DNA of 45,625 nucleotides from a virus, in the IMG/VR virus record IMGVR_UViG_3300046499_000264, positions 1 to 45,625 of that record; one strand, given 5' to 3'. The notes below the pieces were generated by a model, which saw nothing but the letters and a program-made list of their open reading frames with translations, was not told the origin of the DNA and did no database searches. The position numbers were made by a program, and so were the translations under genes. Below, piece by piece: positions 6,041 through 13,836 of the stretch; the first letter of the stretch is position 1, and every line of letters begins with the position of its first letter.

Positions 6041-7436
6041 CCCAGACCGCGTGCAGCGTGATGGCCCGCTTGCCGCCGGCTGGCCCGTTTTCCCAGTCGT
6101 GGAGCTGGATTTTCGACACCAGGCGGCTCAGAATCTCGCGCTTGCCCTTCGAGGGCAGCGTCGGCCACGATTTCAGCAGCTGGGGCACGACCTGGGCCGG
6201 CTTCACGGTCGAATTGGCCTCCACGAGCCTCAACCGGGCCTCCGCCGCCGCCTTTTCCTCGGCCAGCTTGGCTTTCAGCCGCTCGTAGACCTCCGTGGAG
6301 ACCTCGCCATCGAGGTATTTGACCGTCAGGGTGTCGATCCGGGTCTGGTTCTTGGACAGGTCGGCGCGCAGCTGGCCCGCCTTGCGCTCCATGTTGGAGG
6401 ACTTCGGGGGCTCCAAAACGGCTGCCTTCGCGTCGATTTCAGCCGCGATTTGGCCCAACCATGCTAAAACGGCCTTCTCGACGTAGGGCGCGGACACCGT
6501 GGTGGCCTTGTGGTTGCCCTTCTGCTGCGCGACGGTGCAGGTGTAGCGCATGTAGCGCACCCCGTTGGCCTTCTGGATGGTGGAGCCGCCCATGCTGCCG
6601 CCGCAGTGGCAGCGCAGGAGCCCCGAGTAGGCGTAGTCGCTGGCCTCGGCCCGGGTCCGGGGGCTCCGGGAGTCCCTGCGGGCGCGGTACTGCAGCCACT
6701 CGGCCTCGGTGATGACCGCCTCGTGGGCGCCGGGGACGTGCTCGCCCTTGCTCCAGACGTAGCCGGCACCGAACCCACGGTCGAGGATTCTCCTCAGTGT
6801 GCCCAGGCCCCAGCCGGCCTCCGGCTCGAAGCCCTCGGAGACCGCGTAGGCTGCCAGCTCCTTGAAGGTGGACCCGGCAGTAAACCGCAGGTAGAACTCG
6901 CGCAGCACCGGGCCGCTGGTGGGGTCCAGGACGTACCCGCCGGCCTTGGTGTAGGTGTAGCCGAACCGGGGGAGCCCGTGGTGCGGCAGGCCGTTGCGGA
7001 TACGCCGGGCGTGGGTCTCCCTCCAGGTGTCCCCGATCCGCTCCGACTCGAAGGCGGCGAACTCGGTGAGCATCCCGCGCGCGAGGCGCCCGGTAGCGGT
7101 GGACACGTCGATGGCCTCGGTGGCGCTCTCGATCCGACCGCCGGCAGTCTCCACGCGGTCAGCGGCCACGGCCCAGTCGAGCCGGGAGCGGCTGAGGCGG
7201 CTCCACTTCCAGAGCAGGATGACATCGGCCTGCTTGCCCTCCACCAGGTCCATGACGCGCTGGACGCCGGGACGGTTCCAGGTGCGCCCGGAGATGCCGG
7301 GGTCAGCCTCGACGGCCACCACGTCGTAGCCCTGTGAGACGGCATAGCTCCGGCAGGCCTGCTCTTGGAGCTCCAAGGAGATTGACTCCTCCTTGTAGGT
7401 GCTTTGGCGTAAATACAGGGCTGCGCGGGGCTTCAT
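6036..7436 (-). CDS. int: large serine recombinase, phage integrase
   Basis: 466 aa. The N-terminal catalytic domain (about 1-150) begins with ALYLRQS, giving catalytic Ser12, and continues with LLWKWSRLSRSR and ATGRLARGMLTEFAAFESERI. A recombinase domain follows (about 160-260), then a zinc-ribbon region starting LRCHCGGSM, and a coiled-coil segment (ERKAGQLRADLSKN to EKKAAAEARLRL region), the normal order in this family. It catalyses attP x attB integration through a 5' phosphoserine, in the cytoplasm; excision needs a directionality factor. The start ATG 7436 has a TAGAAT six bases upstream, so its transcript is probably leaderless. The stop touches the putative attP. Confidence 0.95.
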   Translation of the reverse strand: MKPRAALYLRQSTYKEESISLELQEQACRSYAVSQGYDVVAVEADPGISGRTWNRPGVQRVMDLVEGKQADVILLWKWSRLSRSRLDWAVAADRVETAGGRIESATEAIDVSTATGRLARGMLTEFAAFESERIGDTWRETHARRIRNGLPHHGLPRFGYTYTKAGGYVLDPTSGPVLREFYLRFTAGSTFKELAAYAVSEGFEPEAGWGLGTLRRILDRGFGAGYVWSKGEHVPGAHEAVITEAEWLQYRARRDSRSPRTRAEASDYAYSGLLRCHCGGSMGGSTIQKANGVRYMRYTCTVAQQKGNHKATTVSAPYVEKAVLAWLGQIAAEIDAKAAVLEPPKSSNMERKAGQLRADLSKNQTRIDTLTVKYLDGEVSTEVYERLKAKLAEEKAAAEARLRLVEANSTVKPAQVVPQLLKSWPTLPSKGKREILSRLVSKIQLHDWENGPAGGKRAITLHAVWE

Positions 7437-7448
7437 GAGGCCATTCTA
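7437..7448 (-). promoter_or_regulatory. leaderless-type promoter of the integrase
   Basis: On the minus strand TAGAAT (7443-7448) is followed by six bases and ATG 7436-7434. There is no ribosome site. Spacing is identical to the rightward leaderless starts. Confidence 0.6.
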
Positions 7449-7533
7449 AATCCGGCGTCAAGAGGGTCTTGCCCTTTATTTTTGTCTGGTGTAGGTTTGC
7501 TTTTACACACCGAGGCACACGGAGGAAAGCAAG

Positions 7534-7629
7534 ATGGCGAAGACCAAAGAGCAGGCCACCCAGGAGGCTGCCGAAGTCTTCGCGCGCTGGCTCTCGACTC
7601 CGACCGAGGAAGGCCGGCAAGCGGCCTAG
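7534..7629 (+). CDS. 31-aa micro-ORF divergent from integrase
   Basis: ATG 7534 follows a strong GGAGGAAAGC ribosome site; the peptide runs MAKTKEQATQEAAEVFARWL and ends GRQAA. It reads as an amphipathic helix. A TTGCCC...TAGGTT pair with 17-bp spacing lies in the intergenic region, a plausible promoter. Because it is divergent from the integrase it could take part in lysogeny control, but there is no motif to show this. Confidence 0.55.
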   Translation: MAKTKEQATQEAAEVFARWLSTPTEEGRQAA

Positions 7630-7996
7630 ACAGAATTGGCTGATTGTGAAAAATCAGCCGCAAGTTGTACCCGGGTGACCGATCAAAAGGAATCCGGCGA
7701 AAGTCCCCCGAACTAATGCTGCTGGTATTCCGCAGGCCAGATCGGGTGCCCTATTCGAGAAGGGGCTAGGGGGATGAGGGGTGATGTGTCCCAGCGCAGG
7801 CTTGGCTGGGTGCGGGTGTCGCTTAGCGCCCCGCATGGCGTGTGTTGGCCTCATACGGGGCCGGCAGGCGCAGTGGTTCAAATCCACCACACTCCACTAG
7901 AGCAGCATGATCCGGTAACCAGCCCGTGACGATGGCTCTAGCCGGAGGGCAGAAAACTCAGGGTTTCTCGTAGGCTTCCCCAAATAAGCTTGCCAA
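7630..7996 (+). ncRNA. hairpin-rich non-coding stretch with tRNA-like 3' part
   Basis: No gene is visible. A chain of stems is: GGCTGATT/AATCAGCC near 7637-7660; CCGATC/GATCGG bracketing GGAAT/ATTCC (about 7680-7745); CCCAGC/GCTGGG (about 7790-7810); TGCGGG/CCCGCA (about 7811-7835); TTGGCC/GGCCGG around TCATACGG; a T-arm-like GTGG-TTCAAAT-CCAC at 7873-7887; and CTAGAGC/GCTCTAG at 7897-7903 and 7935-7941. CGGGTGT at 7813-7819 could pair with ACACTCC at 7889-7895 as an acceptor stem (six of seven pairs). The anticodon-like loop has eight bases, so it is not a normal tRNA. A structured RNA or decayed tRNA is likely. Confidence 0.4.
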
Positions 7997-8069
7997 AGGG
8001 TGGTAGCTCGATTGGTAGAGCAACGGTCTCCAAAACCGTCGGTTGCAGGTTCAAGTCCTGTCCACTCTG
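7997..8069 (+). tRNA. tRNA-Trp (anticodon CCA)
   Basis: All arms fold. Acceptor AGGGTGG pairs with CCACTCT (one G-U), D-arm GCTC/GAGC, anticodon arm ACGGT-CTCCAAA-ACCGT with anticodon CCA, T-arm GCAGG-TTCAAGT-CCTGT. The discriminator is G8069 and the CCA end is not encoded. It lies between the hairpin-rich stretch and a terminator, upstream of the terminase genes. It presumably supplements host tRNA-Trp for UGG codons. Confidence 0.95.
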
Positions 8070-8122
8070 CGGGTTCCCATAACCCCCCATGAGAAAGAAC
8101 CCGGACTATTCACCCGGACAGC

Positions 8123-8160
8123 AAGGCCCCCGAGGTACTTCCACAGCTCGGGGGCCTTTT
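8123..8160 (+). terminator. rho-independent terminator after tRNA
   Basis: A perfect 12-bp stem, AAGGCCCCCGAG (8123-8134) with CTCGGGGGCCTT (8147-8158), loop 12 nt, followed by TTTTG. It separates the tRNA unit from the packaging genes. Confidence 0.92.
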
Positions 8161-8206
8161 GTTGTCCACAGGCTGTGTAGAACGGTGTGTAAAACTTTGG
8201 TCTTGG

Positions 8207-8218
8207 TAAGCTATTGAC
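8207..8218 (+). promoter_or_regulatory. leaderless-type promoter of the packaging unit
   Basis: TAAGCT at 8207-8212, six bases, ATG 8219; no ribosome site. The box is weaker than the others but the spacing is the same, and a terminator lies just upstream. Confidence 0.45.
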
Positions 8219-8761
8219 ATGGCCGATGATCTGAATACAATGGACGCCTTCACGGCGAAAGTTGTCCCCCTGCGCACCAAGGGCTATTCCTTCGAGGAAA
8301 TTGCCCTGAAAACGGGTGCCGATGTCGAAGAAGTGGTGTCCGTCTGGAAAGAGTTCATCACCTCGCGCACGATTATGCCGCCCGAGGAGCAGGCCGTCCT
8401 CCAGGAACTGCGGCTGGAAGTGCTGCTCACGCAGGTCAATGACCGCCTGCGCTTTGCCGACCGCGCCGAGGACTACGAGCTGGTCATCAAGCTGCTGCAG
8501 GAAATCGCCAAGCTGCAGGGCATCAACAAGGAGAACAAGCGCAACGCCGAGGACAAGCTGCTGGAGCTGACCCAAGCCCAGACGCAGCTCATCCTCCGGG
8601 CCATCTTCGCCATCTCCGCAGGGATGCAGGCGCACATCGAGCAGGTGCTGACCAGCAGCAAGACCATCAAGCAAATCCAGGGCCAGCTCACCGGCCCCGT
8701 CCTCCAAGAGCTGTTCACCACCGAGGCGCAGCGCGCCCTGACCGAGGGAGTCGAAGAATGA
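8219..8761 (+). CDS. probable terminase small subunit
   Basis: 180-aa protein. Residues about 5-50 resemble an HTH DNA-binding domain (FTAKVVPLRTKGYSFEEIALKTGADVEEVV); the rest is a long helical, coiled-coil-prone region (LRLEVLLTQVNDRLRF to KLLELTQAQTQLILRAI) suited to ring oligomerisation. This domain order and the position two genes before the large terminase fit a small terminase, which recognises pac/cos DNA and stimulates the motor. The family is too variable for certainty. The first codon coincides with the predicted transcription start. Confidence 0.65.
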   Translation: MADDLNTMDAFTAKVVPLRTKGYSFEEIALKTGADVEEVVSVWKEFITSRTIMPPEEQAVLQELRLEVLLTQVNDRLRFADRAEDYELVIKLLQEIAKLQGINKENKRNAEDKLLELTQAQTQLILRAIFAISAGMQAHIEQVLTSSKTIKQIQGQLTGPVLQELFTTEAQRALTEGVEE

Positions 8762-9000
8762 GCAGCAACCCCAGCATCTACACCAAGGACGTGACCGACA
8801 TCCTGGACCTGTTCTACGACAGGGACGGGCAGGAGCCCGACTGGGCCGCAGTGAAGACCCGGCTGTTCACGGCCACGGACTCCCACTACACCCTCATCGT
8901 CAACCTGCTGAAGGCCGTCTGGGTGATCTACGAGGACAAGGCCACATGGGAGACCGTGCTGGCGAAGCTGGAGCAGGATCGAGCAGATGAGCATTCTTGA
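8758..9000 (+). CDS. hypothetical protein between terminase genes
   Basis: 80-aa acidic helical protein (MSSNPSIYTKDVTDILDLFY...), not recognised. ATG 8758 overlaps the stop of the preceding gene, and its 3' end overlaps the large terminase start by 14 bases. Tight coupling inside the packaging unit suggests a DNA packaging accessory role, by position only. Confidence 0.6.
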   Translation: MSSNPSIYTKDVTDILDLFYDRDGQEPDWAAVKTRLFTATDSHYTLIVNLLKAVWVIYEDKATWETVLAKLEQDRADEHS

Positions 9001-10480
9001 TGCGATGAGGGCTGCCAGCGCCGAGCTGGAGCAGGCTGCCCTCAACGAGCGCTACAAGACCGACATCGCCCTTTGGGCCAAGGACAAGCTCGGCTACACC
9101 CTCTGGGCCAAGCAGATCGAGATTGCCGAGGCGCTGCTGAAGTACAAGCGCGTGGCGGTCAAGTCCGGCCACGGCGTCGGCAAGTCCTTTGTCGCGTCCA
9201 TCATCGTGGCCTGGTGGGCGGACACCCGGAAGTCCCTGGACTCCATCGCGGTCACCACGGCGCCCACGCAGCCCCAGCTGGACATCATCTGGGAGTACCT
9301 GCGCGACCACAAGATGAAGGCCAAGCTCTGGGGCAATATCTCGCTCGACAACGAGTGGAAGTCAGACCTCAAAGTCCAGCGCGCCTTCGGGCGCAAGCCC
9401 TCCAACACCAACGAGCACGCCTTCCAGGGCATCCACCGCCGGCAGGGTGTGCTCGCGGTCCTCGATGAGTCCTGCGGTATCCCCGAGACCATCTTCACCG
9501 CCGTCTCGGCCATCACCACAGGCAAGTACGACGCCGCGCTGGCCATCGGCAACCCTGATGATGTGAACACCCCGTTCGGCGCCATCTGGAAGACCAACAA
9601 CGAGTCCTGGCACAAAATCACCATCAACTCCTACGACTCCCCCAACATCACGGGTGAGGACTTCCCCGAGGAGGCCTCCGGCGGTCTGGTGACGCTGGAG
9701 TGGATCGAGGCGCGCAAGAAGGAGTGGGGCGAGGATTCCCCTCGCTTCCGCTCCAAGGTGCTGGGCGAGTTCTCGATGGACGGCACCAACGCGCTGTTCC
9801 CGGAGGGCACCCTGACCATGGGGCGCACCACCGAGCTGGTCCACCGGCAGGACTCCAAGCCGCGCCTCGGCGTGGACGTTGCCCGCATGGGCGGCGACTA
9901 CACGGTGGTCTACATCTACCAGGACGGCGTGCTCCGGTTCCTCGACAAGTGGAACAAGACCACCCTGACCGAGACCGCCGCGCGCGTGGTGACCTTGGCC
10001 CACGACAACTTTGTGGATGAGGTCAGGATCGACGGCGTGGGCATCGGTGCCGGCGTCTACGAGATGGTGACCAACAAGTCCGAGGGCCGCTTCGAGACCA
10101 TCGGCATCATCGGCAACGCGGCCTCGGATGACAACGACAAGTGGCTCAACCGTCGCGCCCAGATGTACGACACCATGCGCGAGGACATGCTGAATGGCCG
10201 GGTGGATATTGATGAGGCGGACACCGAACTCATCAAGGAACTGGGCGATCTGGAATACCACTTCAAGAACACCCGCAGCGCTTTGCAGGTGGCGTCGAAA
10301 GAGGAAATCCGGGCCAAGACAGGCAAATCCCCTGACTACGCCGACGCCGCCGCTTATGCCCAGATGGACTTGGGCTTCGATCCGAAAAACGCCGTCCACA
10401 AACTGGAGGCGGGCACGCAATTCGAGACGATGCCCGAGGATTTCCTGTTTGCCTACGAAACGAGCATTAGCCCTTACTGA
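8987..10480 (+). CDS. terL: terminase large subunit
   Basis: 497-aa DNA packaging motor at the portal vertex. ATPase domain: Walker A GHGVGKS at 61-67, Walker B VLAVLDE at 155-161, with the catalytic Glu after Asp. RNase H-like nuclease domain: first acidic residue D297 (LGVDVARMGGDY), second D349 (VRIDGVGIGAGV), third D450 or D453 (SPDYADAAAY). All key residues of both enzymes are present and the length is normal. It drives ATP-dependent translocation and cuts the concatemer. The ATG lies within the upstream gene and is preceded by GGAGCAGGATCGAGC. A new promoter and the portal gene follow after 90 bp. Confidence 0.95.
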   Translation: MSILDAMRAASAELEQAALNERYKTDIALWAKDKLGYTLWAKQIEIAEALLKYKRVAVKSGHGVGKSFVASIIVAWWADTRKSLDSIAVTTAPTQPQLDIIWEYLRDHKMKAKLWGNISLDNEWKSDLKVQRAFGRKPSNTNEHAFQGIHRRQGVLAVLDESCGIPETIFTAVSAITTGKYDAALAIGNPDDVNTPFGAIWKTNNESWHKITINSYDSPNITGEDFPEEASGGLVTLEWIEARKKEWGEDSPRFRSKVLGEFSMDGTNALFPEGTLTMGRTTELVHRQDSKPRLGVDVARMGGDYTVVYIYQDGVLRFLDKWNKTTLTETAARVVTLAHDNFVDEVRIDGVGIGAGVYEMVTNKSEGRFETIGIIGNAASDDNDKWLNRRAQMYDTMREDMLNGRVDIDEADTELIKELGDLEYHFKNTRSALQVASKEEIRAKTGKSPDYADAAAYAQMDLGFDPKNAVHKLEAGTQFETMPEDFLFAYETSISPY

Positions 10481-10522
10481 TTTGCTCTTTTGATGGCGAA
10501 GAAGCAATAAAGCACCAGTTGA

Positions 10523-10548
10523 TAGAATGGATGGAGTGCTGTCCATTC
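10523..10548 (+). promoter_or_regulatory. promoter-in-hairpin element before portal
   Basis: TTGATAGAATGG with -10 box TAGAAT at 10523-10528. GAATGGA (10525-10531) pairs with TCCATTC (10542-10548), so the left arm overlaps the -10 box and the expected start (about 10535) falls in the loop. The ribosome site AGGAG lies downstream at 10562-10566. Confidence 0.55.
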
Positions 10549-10570
10549 AGCCATTGACTTTAGGAGTTTC

Positions 10571-12202
10571 ATGTCCAGGAAACGCGCACCGCGCCAGCGA
10601 GTGGCAATGCAATTCTCGGAGTCGGCTGGAACACCGATGGCCGAGCTGCTGGAGACCCGGGCAGCCAACCAGGCGCTGGCCGGCAAGGTCACCGAGTTGG
10701 CCGAGTCGCTGGCCGATGTGCAGCTCGCGCTGGACAACATCGGCTGGCGCCCGCTGGGCGAAGACGCGGACATGAACGAGCTCCCGCTGTCCGCCATCAA
10801 GAACTACACCAATGTCACGCGCGCGCTGGCGGTCATCAACCCCATCATCAAGCGCGGCCTCGCGGTGCGCCATGCCTACATCTGGGGCAACGGCATCAAG
10901 CTGGAGGGGCTGGAGAAGCAGGCAGCGTTCGTAAAGTCTGCCGTCAACCAGAAGTACCTCCTCTCGGACAAGGCCCAGGAGGAGATGGAGAACTGCCTTG
11001 CCACGGACGGCAACTTCTTCCTGCTGGTGACCAAGCCCGGACCCAAGTCCACCAAGGGGGCCGTGGCCCGTGTGCCCATGCGCCAGATCACCGGCACGGT
11101 CTCCAACCCCGACAACTCCGAGGAAATCTGGTTCTACCGGCGGGAATGGAAGACCATCACCACCAAGGCCACCACGCTGGAGGAAGTGGAGAAGGAGAAC
11201 GTCGAATACTACCCCGCCGTCGATTACGACACCGAGGAGAACGGCAGGCTCCCCCGGCAATTCAAGGGCAAGAAGGTCAATCAGGACTCCCGCATCGCGG
11301 CGCACAGCGTCAACAAGCAGACCGGCTGGAAGTGGGGCGTCCCTGACCTGCTCAGCGTGATCTTCTGGGCCAAGGCCCACAAGGAGTTCCTGGAGTGCCA
11401 AGCCACGCTGGTGAAGGCCTACTCGCGCTTTGCCTGGAAGGTGGCCACCCCGGCTGCCGCCAACGCCAAGGCAGCGGCCACCAAGGTGGGCACGGCCCCG
11501 GCCATTGACCCCCTGACCGGGCAGCCTCAGTCCGTGGGCGCCACCGCCGTCACCGGCATGGGTGCCACCATCTCCTCGGTGGGCCGCACTGGCGGCTCCG
11601 TGGACTTCGAGGCAGGCCTGCCGCTGGCGGGCTACGTCGCCGCCGGCCTGAACGTGCCGCTCAACGAGCTGACCGCCGACGCCGGCAACGCCAACCGCGC
11701 CTCAGCCGAGACGTTGGGCAGCTCCAACGAGAAGGTCATGCGGGCTCGCCAGTCCGAGCACGTCATGTTCTTCGAGTCGATCTTCAACTACCTCGGCTTC
11801 GAGGTGAAGGTGTCCTTCGAGAAGATCGAGGAGGAGGCCGTCTACCGCCAGATTCAGTCGATTGTCTCCCTGCTCCCGCTGAACCTGTTCAGCGACAAGG
11901 AGATGCGCAAGCTCATCGTCAAGGTGCTCGATCTGGACTACGATCCCGAGAAGGTTCCGAGCGAGGAGGAGCTGGGCAACCTGATCCTTGCGGCCAAGCA
12001 GGCAGAGAAGCAGGCCGAGCTGGCAGCCCAGCACGCCGAGAAGCTGGCCAAGGAGCAGCCTGCCGGCGGCGTCCCCGGCAAGCCCGGCCCCGCTGCCCTG
12101 CCGGCGGGCGGCAAGGCGCCAAAGGTCAAGAAGGACGCCTCCACCGCTCCCTCCAACGGCGACAACTCGTACCGCAAGGACGCGCAGCAGGCCAAGCGGT
12201 AG
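10571..12202 (+). CDS. portal protein
   Basis: 543 aa, normal portal length, directly after the large terminase. The N-terminal part is helical, with a wing/stem-like central region (INPIIKRGLAVRHAYIWGNG, VPDLLSVIFWAKAHKEFLE) and a typical late segment LPLAGYVAAGLNVPLNELTADAGNANRASAETL, followed by an Ala/Lys/Pro-rich tail (GKPGPAALPAGG). It forms the dodecameric DNA channel at the capsid vertex and docks terminase and the head-tail connector. TTAGGAGTTTC precedes ATG 10571. A hairpin overlapping the stop codon probably ends or attenuates the mRNA here. Confidence 0.88.
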   Translation: MSRKRAPRQRVAMQFSESAGTPMAELLETRAANQALAGKVTELAESLADVQLALDNIGWRPLGEDADMNELPLSAIKNYTNVTRALAVINPIIKRGLAVRHAYIWGNGIKLEGLEKQAAFVKSAVNQKYLLSDKAQEEMENCLATDGNFFLLVTKPGPKSTKGAVARVPMRQITGTVSNPDNSEEIWFYRREWKTITTKATTLEEVEKENVEYYPAVDYDTEENGRLPRQFKGKKVNQDSRIAAHSVNKQTGWKWGVPDLLSVIFWAKAHKEFLECQATLVKAYSRFAWKVATPAAANAKAAATKVGTAPAIDPLTGQPQSVGATAVTGMGATISSVGRTGGSVDFEAGLPLAGYVAAGLNVPLNELTADAGNANRASAETLGSSNEKVMRARQSEHVMFFESIFNYLGFEVKVSFEKIEEEAVYRQIQSIVSLLPLNLFSDKEMRKLIVKVLDLDYDPEKVPSEEELGNLILAAKQAEKQAELAAQHAEKLAKEQPAGGVPGKPGPAALPAGGKAPKVKKDASTAPSNGDNSYRKDAQQAKR

Positions 12203-12230
12203 AAATACCCATCACTGGCCTGCTGTTTAT
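12185..12230 (+). terminator. terminator overlapping the portal stop codon
   Basis: CAGCAGGCCA (12185-12194, inside the last codons) pairs with TGGCCTGCTG (12216-12225), 21-nt loop, followed by TTTATT. Ten perfect pairs but a long loop, so termination may be partial. Confidence 0.6.
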
Positions 12231-12257
12231 TCTCAGAGTGCCAGAAAACCAAACTGG

Positions 12258-12263
12258 TAATAT
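12258..12263 (+). promoter_or_regulatory. putative -10 box before the protease gene
   Basis: TAATAT at 12258-12263, in the context AAACTGGTAATATGGAATAG, resembles the other intergenic -10 elements (ACTGATAGAATGG). ATG 12288 has GGAG at 12277-12280. No matching hairpin of note is seen. Confidence 0.4.
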
Positions 12264-12287
12264 GGAATAGACGAATGGAGACTCCCA

Positions 12288-13223
12288 ATGACCGTTACGG
12301 AAATCAGTGAGGCGCGGAAACTACAGCCCGCTGAACTCACGGGCAAAACGTGGCGCATCAAAATCATCGAAGGCGACCGCCAGGGCTCCTCGGCCTACTA
12401 CCCCAAAGAGGTAGTCGAGGCCGGAAAGCATTTGTTCGGCAAGGGTGTCCGCAGTTTCAAGAACCACCCTTCCGCCGATGAGAAATGGAACCGCCCCGAG
12501 CGCAGCATTGACGACATCGTGGGCTACCTTTCCGAATCCTCCGAGTTCGACGGCAAGGATTTGTGGGCCAATCTCACCATTGTCGAATCCGAACGGGCGC
12601 GCATCAAGGAATTGGCCGAGGCCGGGCTGATCGACATTTCCATCCGGGCCTCCGGCGAAATGGTTGAAGGCACCAACGGCATGGAGCTGAAGAAATTTGT
12701 CGCCGTGCATTCGGTGGACATCGTGACCCAGGGCGGTGCCGGCGGCAAATTTGGCGAAATGCTGGAATCCGACCGCAAACAGATTTCTGCATCCGAGAGT
12801 GGTGCAGAGCCCCTAGAAGAAAAGGAACCCATCAAGATGGACAAGGAACTCGAAGCGGCTCTGAGCGCTCTCATCGAGACGACGAACAAAACCGCCGAAG
12901 CAGTCAACACCCTGGTCGAGGCCAAGACCAAGGAGGACGCCGACAAGGCGGCAGCCCTGGTGGAAGCCCAGAAGAAGGATGAGCCCAAGGCACCGTCCGC
13001 AGCCGAGATTGCCGGCGCGCTAGTCGAGGCCGAGCTGCCCAAGGCAGCCCACGCCAAGGTCATCGCAGCTGTGGAATCCGGCACCGAACTCGCGGAAGCC
13101 ATTTCCGCCGAGAAGAAGTACCTGGAGACCATCGTGGAGGAATCCAAGGAATTTCGGGGCAATGGCTCCGAGGAACTGCAGGAGTCGGGTGTCGCCAAAA
13201 TCGGCACCACCATGTTTGGCTAA
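12288..13223 (+). CDS. capsid maturation protease fused to scaffold
   Basis: 311 aa. The N-terminal 160 residues read as a herpesvirus-assemblin (S21/S78-type) prohead protease: H60 in FKNHPSADE, Ser122 in ISIRASGEM, H141 in VAVHSVDIVTQGGAGG, fitting the His-Ser-His triad. The C-terminal half is acidic, Ala/Glu/Lys-rich and helical (ALIETTNKTAEAVNTL, KEDADKAAALVEAQ), typical of scaffolding protein. It shapes the procapsid and then processes it. An in-frame internal start yields scaffold alone (see next entry). Conserved position between portal and decoration/capsid genes supports the call. Confidence 0.85.
   Translation: MTVTEISEARKLQPAELTGKTWRIKIIEGDRQGSSAYYPKEVVEAGKHLFGKGVRSFKNHPSADEKWNRPERSIDDIVGYLSESSEFDGKDLWANLTIVESERARIKELAEAGLIDISIRASGEMVEGTNGMELKKFVAVHSVDIVTQGGAGGKFGEMLESDRKQISASESGAEPLEEKEPIKMDKELEAALSALIETTNKTAEAVNTLVEAKTKEDADKAAALVEAQKKDEPKAPSAAEIAGALVEAELPKAAHAKVIAAVESGTELAEAISAEKKYLETIVEESKEFRGNGSEELQESGVAKIGTTMFG
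12837..13223 (+). CDS. nested in-frame scaffold protein (internal start)
   Basis: Met184 of the protease-scaffold gene is preceded by AGAAAAGGAA about ten bases upstream, a usable ribosome site. Starting there gives a 128-aa protein beginning MDKELEAALSAL that contains exactly the helical scaffold half. Nested scaffold genes of this kind are known from lambda (C/Nu3). I infer the start from the ribosome site and the domain boundary; there is no direct proof. Confidence 0.55.
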   Translation: MDKELEAALSALIETTNKTAEAVNTLVEAKTKEDADKAAALVEAQKKDEPKAPSAAEIAGALVEAELPKAAHAKVIAAVESGTELAEAISAEKKYLETIVEESKEFRGNGSEELQESGVAKIGTTMFG

Positions 13224-13284
13224 ATGAGGCGGTGATCCTGCATCTCGTCCGCTGCAGACGGCTTTCGGGCAATGCAGTAGGGCC

Positions 13285-13327
13285 GGGGTTGTGTGCCTCA
13301 TGAAGGATTTCACAGGCACACAATTCC
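13285..13327. other. intergenic hairpin after protease gene
   Basis: TTGTGTGCCT (13289-13298) pairs with AGGCACACAA (13314-13323), extended by two G-U and two G-C pairs to 14 bp; loop 15 nt. No adjacent T-run on the plus strand. It is a terminator-like or RNA-processing structure between the protease and decoration genes. Confidence 0.5.
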
Positions 13328-13344
13328 GCCCATGCTTTACTCAA

Positions 13345-13372
13345 TTACTCTTTTTCCCGGATGCCGTACAAT
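13345..13372 (+). promoter_or_regulatory. putative promoter of decoration/capsid genes
   Basis: TTACTC at 13345-13350 and TACAAT at 13367-13372 are 16 bp apart. The same TTACTCTTTTTCCC string occurs before the tape measure gene (from 19573), there 16 bp before TAAATA. It would drive the two most abundant head proteins. Note that ATG 13403 has only a weak ribosome site (AAAGGCTGAAC). Confidence 0.5.
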
Positions 13373-13402
13373 AGTAAACAGGCGGCAATGAAAGGCTGAA
13401 CA

Positions 13403-13825
13403 ATGGCAAAGAATTTTGTCTTCAAGGAAGCGGAATACCTCTCCCTTCCCGTACCGACCGGCACAAAGGCAGGCTCCCCTGTCCGTATCGGTGTCCTCAA
13501 CGCCGTCACCGTCACCGATGAGGCTTCGGTTACGCAGACCATCACCCTCGGTGCTGGCGCGCAGCTGACCCAGCCTTCCGGCTCGGCCTCCAGCAACGAA
13601 CCCGGCTTTGCCTCCGTGGCACTGAAGGGCTCCGCGATGCTGCGGGTTGTGGGCGCAACCACGGTCGGCGGTCCGGTCTACATCAAGACCTCGGACAACA
13701 CCCTGACCACGACCCTTGGCGCCGGCTCGAAGCTGTTTGGCGTTGCTCTGCGCGTCAAGACGGCCCCGGCTGCCGACGTGCTCGTCAAAATCCTCAACCC
13801 CGGCATCGCTGCCGACGCAGCGTAA
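13403..13825 (+). CDS. capsid decoration/stabilisation protein (DUF2190-like)
   Basis: 140-aa, beta-rich, Thr/Ala/Gly-rich protein with the flow of DUF2190-type head proteins: an N-terminal YLSLPVPTGTKAGSPVRIG segment, a central GSAMLRVVGATTVGGPVYI and a C-terminal GVALRVKTAPAADVLVKI. These trimeric proteins sit on the outer shell and stabilise it. It lies immediately before the major capsid gene, the usual place. It is likely made in large amounts with the capsid protein from the shared upstream promoter. Confidence 0.8.
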   Translation: MAKNFVFKEAEYLSLPVPTGTKAGSPVRIGVLNAVTVTDEASVTQTITLGAGAQLTQPSGSASSNEPGFASVALKGSAMLRVVGATTVGGPVYIKTSDNTLTTTLGAGSKLFGVALRVKTAPAADVLVKILNPGIAADAA

Positions 13826-13836
13826 GGAAGGCTGAA

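Noticed and set aside
7813-7896. Functional tRNA-Met (loop contains CTCATAC).
   Set aside because: A seven-base CTCATAC loop has no pairing stem; the best stem gives an eight-base loop, the D-arm is poor and the acceptor starts with a C-C mismatch.
7670-7897. tmRNA (the 3' part TTCAAAT-CCACCACACTCCA looks like a tmRNA end).
   Set aside because: No 5' half with the expected GG-TTCGAC element, no tag reading frame ending in Ala-Ala-stop inside the RNA, and only about 230 nt available. Kept as an unassigned structured RNA.
13289-13323. Efficient rho-independent terminator after the protease gene.
   Set aside because: The stem is good but no T-run follows it; listed only as a hairpin.
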